DNA of 7,757 bases from NCBI GenBank assembly GCA_025057695.1, contig JANWVB010000055.1, positions 1 through 7,757 on the forward strand, written 5' to 3'. The translations under genes were made by a program, and so were the position numbers. Within the stretch, counting starts at the first letter, position 1; each line of letters opens with the position of its first letter. This document shows, piece after piece, positions 6,093-7,757 of this stretch. The notes beneath the pieces were generated by a model. It did not search any database. It was not told where the DNA came from and was given only the letters and a program-made list of their open reading frames with translations. The stretch is from Patescibacteria group bacterium (GTDB taxonomy: Bacteria > Patescibacteriota > Microgenomatia > UBA8517).

Positions 6093-7520
6093 CTAATCGA
6101 GGTCGGCATAAATTACTTCACCAATCTCTTTGTAAATACTAATCCTTTCGTCAGAATGCCTTCTTAAAATTGGAACATTCTTAATCCGAAAGTCTATCAC
6201 TTTACACTCGGTCTTTCCAGTTCTTTTATCAATTCTGGTACTTCTGCCAATGGGCCCTTGCTTAACTTTAACTGCAGATTTACCAGCCTGCCAATTTATT
6301 GTAATTCTTACCGGCTTAAAATTAGTACCAGTAGAGACAGCGGAATTTCCAACGACACACATAATCTTACCGTCATTAAAATCTTTACAAATTTTCGAAT
6401 TATTGGCGCCACTCCTTGCATAAACATAATCTATCTTCATGTATTTGCTGAGAATCTCCTCCTGGATATGTTCATCAATAAGTATTAAAACCGGCATGTT
6501 TTCGGCTACGGCTTGCTGAGAAATTTCCGATATTATCTGTGCAATTTTTTCATTTTTGTAGATATGCTCTTGATTCAATCTAACGATGTTATTGCTTTCA
6601 AAAAATGAATGAGACTTGATATTAAAAATTAAAAAAGAAAGTTTAGCCAAAACGCCATCCTCAATTGCTTTTTGAATTGGATAGGCATAAACTTGTGGGC
6701 CTATTATTGATAAAAGCTTCAAATCAGTACCATCTGATCTTTCTTGTGTTCCAGAAACAAACCAACGATATGGACAGTGAGCCAACAATCCATGGCAAAA
6801 TTTTTCAAACTGCTCAGCCGGTAATGTATGTGATTCATCTGAAATAAGTACTTGATATTTTTTAAATTCTTCAATCTCTTTCGGAGTGTTAACCATTGCT
6901 AAGCTTTTACCAACAGCGATAAGTATGTGTTTACCTAGTTCGCGTTTTGTATCGCCGAATAAGCCGACTTTGCTGTTTCCAAACAAGGCCTGACATTCTT
7001 CGTAAATCTGTCTAGCGATAGATGTGCTAGGTGTAGATACAACTGTAGGTAGGCCCGTATTCTTTATCAAAAGCTCTATAATAAAAGTTTTTCCTGTCCC
7101 AGTGGCAAACTCTATGTGAGAGTGAAAATCGCTTAAAAGCCGTTTTAGAGCGTTTAATTGGGCATTGTGCGGTTCGTATTCTGGTACAGTATGCCATGGC
7201 AATAGTTTGAATTCAGGGTACACGATGTTGTTTTTTACAGAACAATTAAATCTTTTTTGTAAATATTTTAGAAGTCCAGGTCTTGTGTAGTAGCCTTCGT
7301 TATCAACAAACAAAAGCGTTTCGTACAGTTTTTGCTCTAATTCGGCTAATTTGTTAGCTGCCCAAGCTTTGCCGTACTTAATCGCTGACTCTTTGGTAAT
7401 TTTGATTTGGTATTGAATGCTGGTGTTTTTGTAAGTTAAAGCTTCTTTAACTGCTTGCAATTCTTGATGATTTTCAAAATCTATGCGCATTTTAATTGGC
7501 GTTTCAATTGTTAAAATCAT
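6093..7520 (-). CDS. uvsW: UvsW-like SF2 DNA helicase
   Basis: T4 UvsW unwinds branched DNA and R-loops and moves replication from origin-dependent to recombination-dependent mode. Counting from the chosen start (475 aa, T4 UvsW 503), the SF2 motifs are: Walker A ATGTGKT (139-145), Ia STPSTSIARQ (162-171), II DESH (228-231), III SGT (256-258), V at about 391-403 (GNSAVSTGTNF) and VI GPIGRSTR (422-429). In motif VI the usual glutamine three before GR is G422, with Q421 just beside it. The N-terminal segment MRIDFENHQELQAVKEAL (11-28) resembles the T4 UvsW N-terminal domain. I chose the ATG at 7520 because AAGG (7529-7532) lies 8 nt upstream and because T4 UvsW also starts about ten residues before this segment. 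The frame is open to a TTG at 7568. The gene overlaps the upstream gene by 17 nt. Confidence 0.9.
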   Translation of the reverse strand: MILTIETPIKMRIDFENHQELQAVKEALTYKNTSIQYQIKITKESAIKYGKAWAANKLAELEQKLYETLLFVDNEGYYTRPGLLKYLQKRFNCSVKNNIVYPEFKLLPWHTVPEYEPHNAQLNALKRLLSDFHSHIEFATGTGKTFIIELLIKNTGLPTVVSTPSTSIARQIYEECQALFGNSKVGLFGDTKRELGKHILIAVGKSLAMVNTPKEIEEFKKYQVLISDESHTLPAEQFEKFCHGLLAHCPYRWFVSGTQERSDGTDLKLLSIIGPQVYAYPIQKAIEDGVLAKLSFLIFNIKSHSFFESNNIVRLNQEHIYKNEKIAQIISEISQQAVAENMPVLILIDEHIQEEILSKYMKIDYVYARSGANNSKICKDFNDGKIMCVVGNSAVSTGTNFKPVRITINWQAGKSAVKVKQGPIGRSTRIDKRTGKTECKVIDFRIKNVPILRRHSDERISIYKEIGEVIYADLD

Positions 7521-7757
7521 ACTTTCTGCCTTTTTCTTCAAATTGTTTGATATTTTTCTTGTATACAAATTTTACATACTTTTTGTAAGTTTCAAAAATG
7601 TTTTCAAATACTGGATGATTTTTATTTTTGAATTCAGCTTCTAAAAGTGAATAAATGTATTCTTCAGGTATTACTGGCCCTAATCTTGGCATAAAATCTA
7701 AAAATTCTTCAACTTTTTGCTCAATTTTCTTTCCGCCACTATTTTTTGGTCCAAATT
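7504..7757 (-). CDS. Hypothetical protein, C-terminal part (runs off right edge)
   Basis: The minus frame is open from the right edge to a TGA at 7504-7506. An ATG at 7692 exists, but it has no ribosome-binding site, and the 21 codons before it are open and look protein-like (a GPKNSGGKK segment, then the helical IEQKVEEFLDF). The true start is therefore most likely beyond the window. The visible part, about 84 residues, is helical, charged and rich in K, E, F and Y, ending EEKGRKYDFNN, with no recognisable motif. I cannot name it. In T4-type phages uvsY or other recombination genes lie near uvsW, but the sequence does not resemble T4 UvsY as I know it. Its stop lies 17 nt inside the helicase gene, so the two are probably co-translated. 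Confidence 0.65.
   Translation of the reverse strand, partial: FGPKNSGGKKIEQKVEEFLDFMPRLGPVIPEEYIYSLLEAEFKNKNHPVFENIFETYKKYVKFVYKKNIKQFEEKGRKYDFNN
7529..7533 (-). promoter_or_regulatory. Ribosome-binding site AAAGG for the uvsW-like gene
   Basis: AAGG lies 8 nt before the ATG at 7520 and supports this start over the TTG at 7568 and over the ATG at 7490, which has no Shine-Dalgarno. It is a moderate match. Confidence 0.5.

Noticed and set aside
7521..7568. A 16-residue longer N-terminus for the UvsW-like helicase from a TTG at 7568.
   Set aside because: It would overlap the upstream gene by 65 nt, uses a rare start, and adds residues absent from T4 UvsW; the ATG at 7520 has a ribosome-binding site.
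7504..7692. A complete 62-residue gene starting at the ATG at 7692.
   Set aside because: No ribosome-binding site before this ATG and the frame stays open and protein-like to the window edge, so it is better read as the end of a longer gene.

Overview
The window reads as part of a T4-superfamily tailed bacteriophage genome (Caudoviricetes, myovirus-like). It is AT-rich by eye and tightly packed. Every supported gene lies on the minus strand, so transcription runs from the right end to the left. The standard code with TAA, TGA and TAG stops fits all genes. The host cannot be named from the sequence.

Right part (7757 down to about 3754): the end of an unrecognised gene, then a UvsW-like SF2 helicase, a sigma-70-like factor that lacks its region 4.2 DNA-binding helices, a GroES-like co-chaperonin and a gp47/SbcD (Mre11-type) nuclease subunit. 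A uvsW - late sigma - gp47 order is a known feature of T4-type phages, so the sigma-like protein is probably the counterpart of T4 gp55. The GroES-like protein is probably the counterpart of gp31.

Left part (3781 down to 1): an unrecognised 128-residue protein, a probable small terminase, a large terminase with an unusual cysteine cluster, a 98-base intergenic gap, and the first 280 residues of a beta-rich, probably structural protein that runs off the left edge. The usual partner of gp47, gp46/SbcC, is not next to it here. The packaging genes follow instead.

The eight genes form an almost gapless chain (overlaps of 17, 4, 28, 23 and 11 nt, gaps of 12 and 3 nt), which suggests one long transcript with translational coupling. 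The only real gap is between the large terminase and the structural gene. It holds two AT-rich palindromes and a -10-like element without a -35, which is what a sigma without region 4.2 might use. As a set, the genes link recombination-dependent replication (UvsW, gp47), late transcription (sigma), virion protein folding (co-chaperonin), DNA packaging (terminases) and virion building.

The most unusual points are the sigma factor that stops just where its -35-reading module should begin, the Cys4 insert between the ATPase and nuclease domains of the terminase, its Walker A with Q in place of the conserved G, and the duplicated beta module in the structural protein. No CRISPR array, tRNA, rRNA, transposon or wholly novel multi-gene system was seen.
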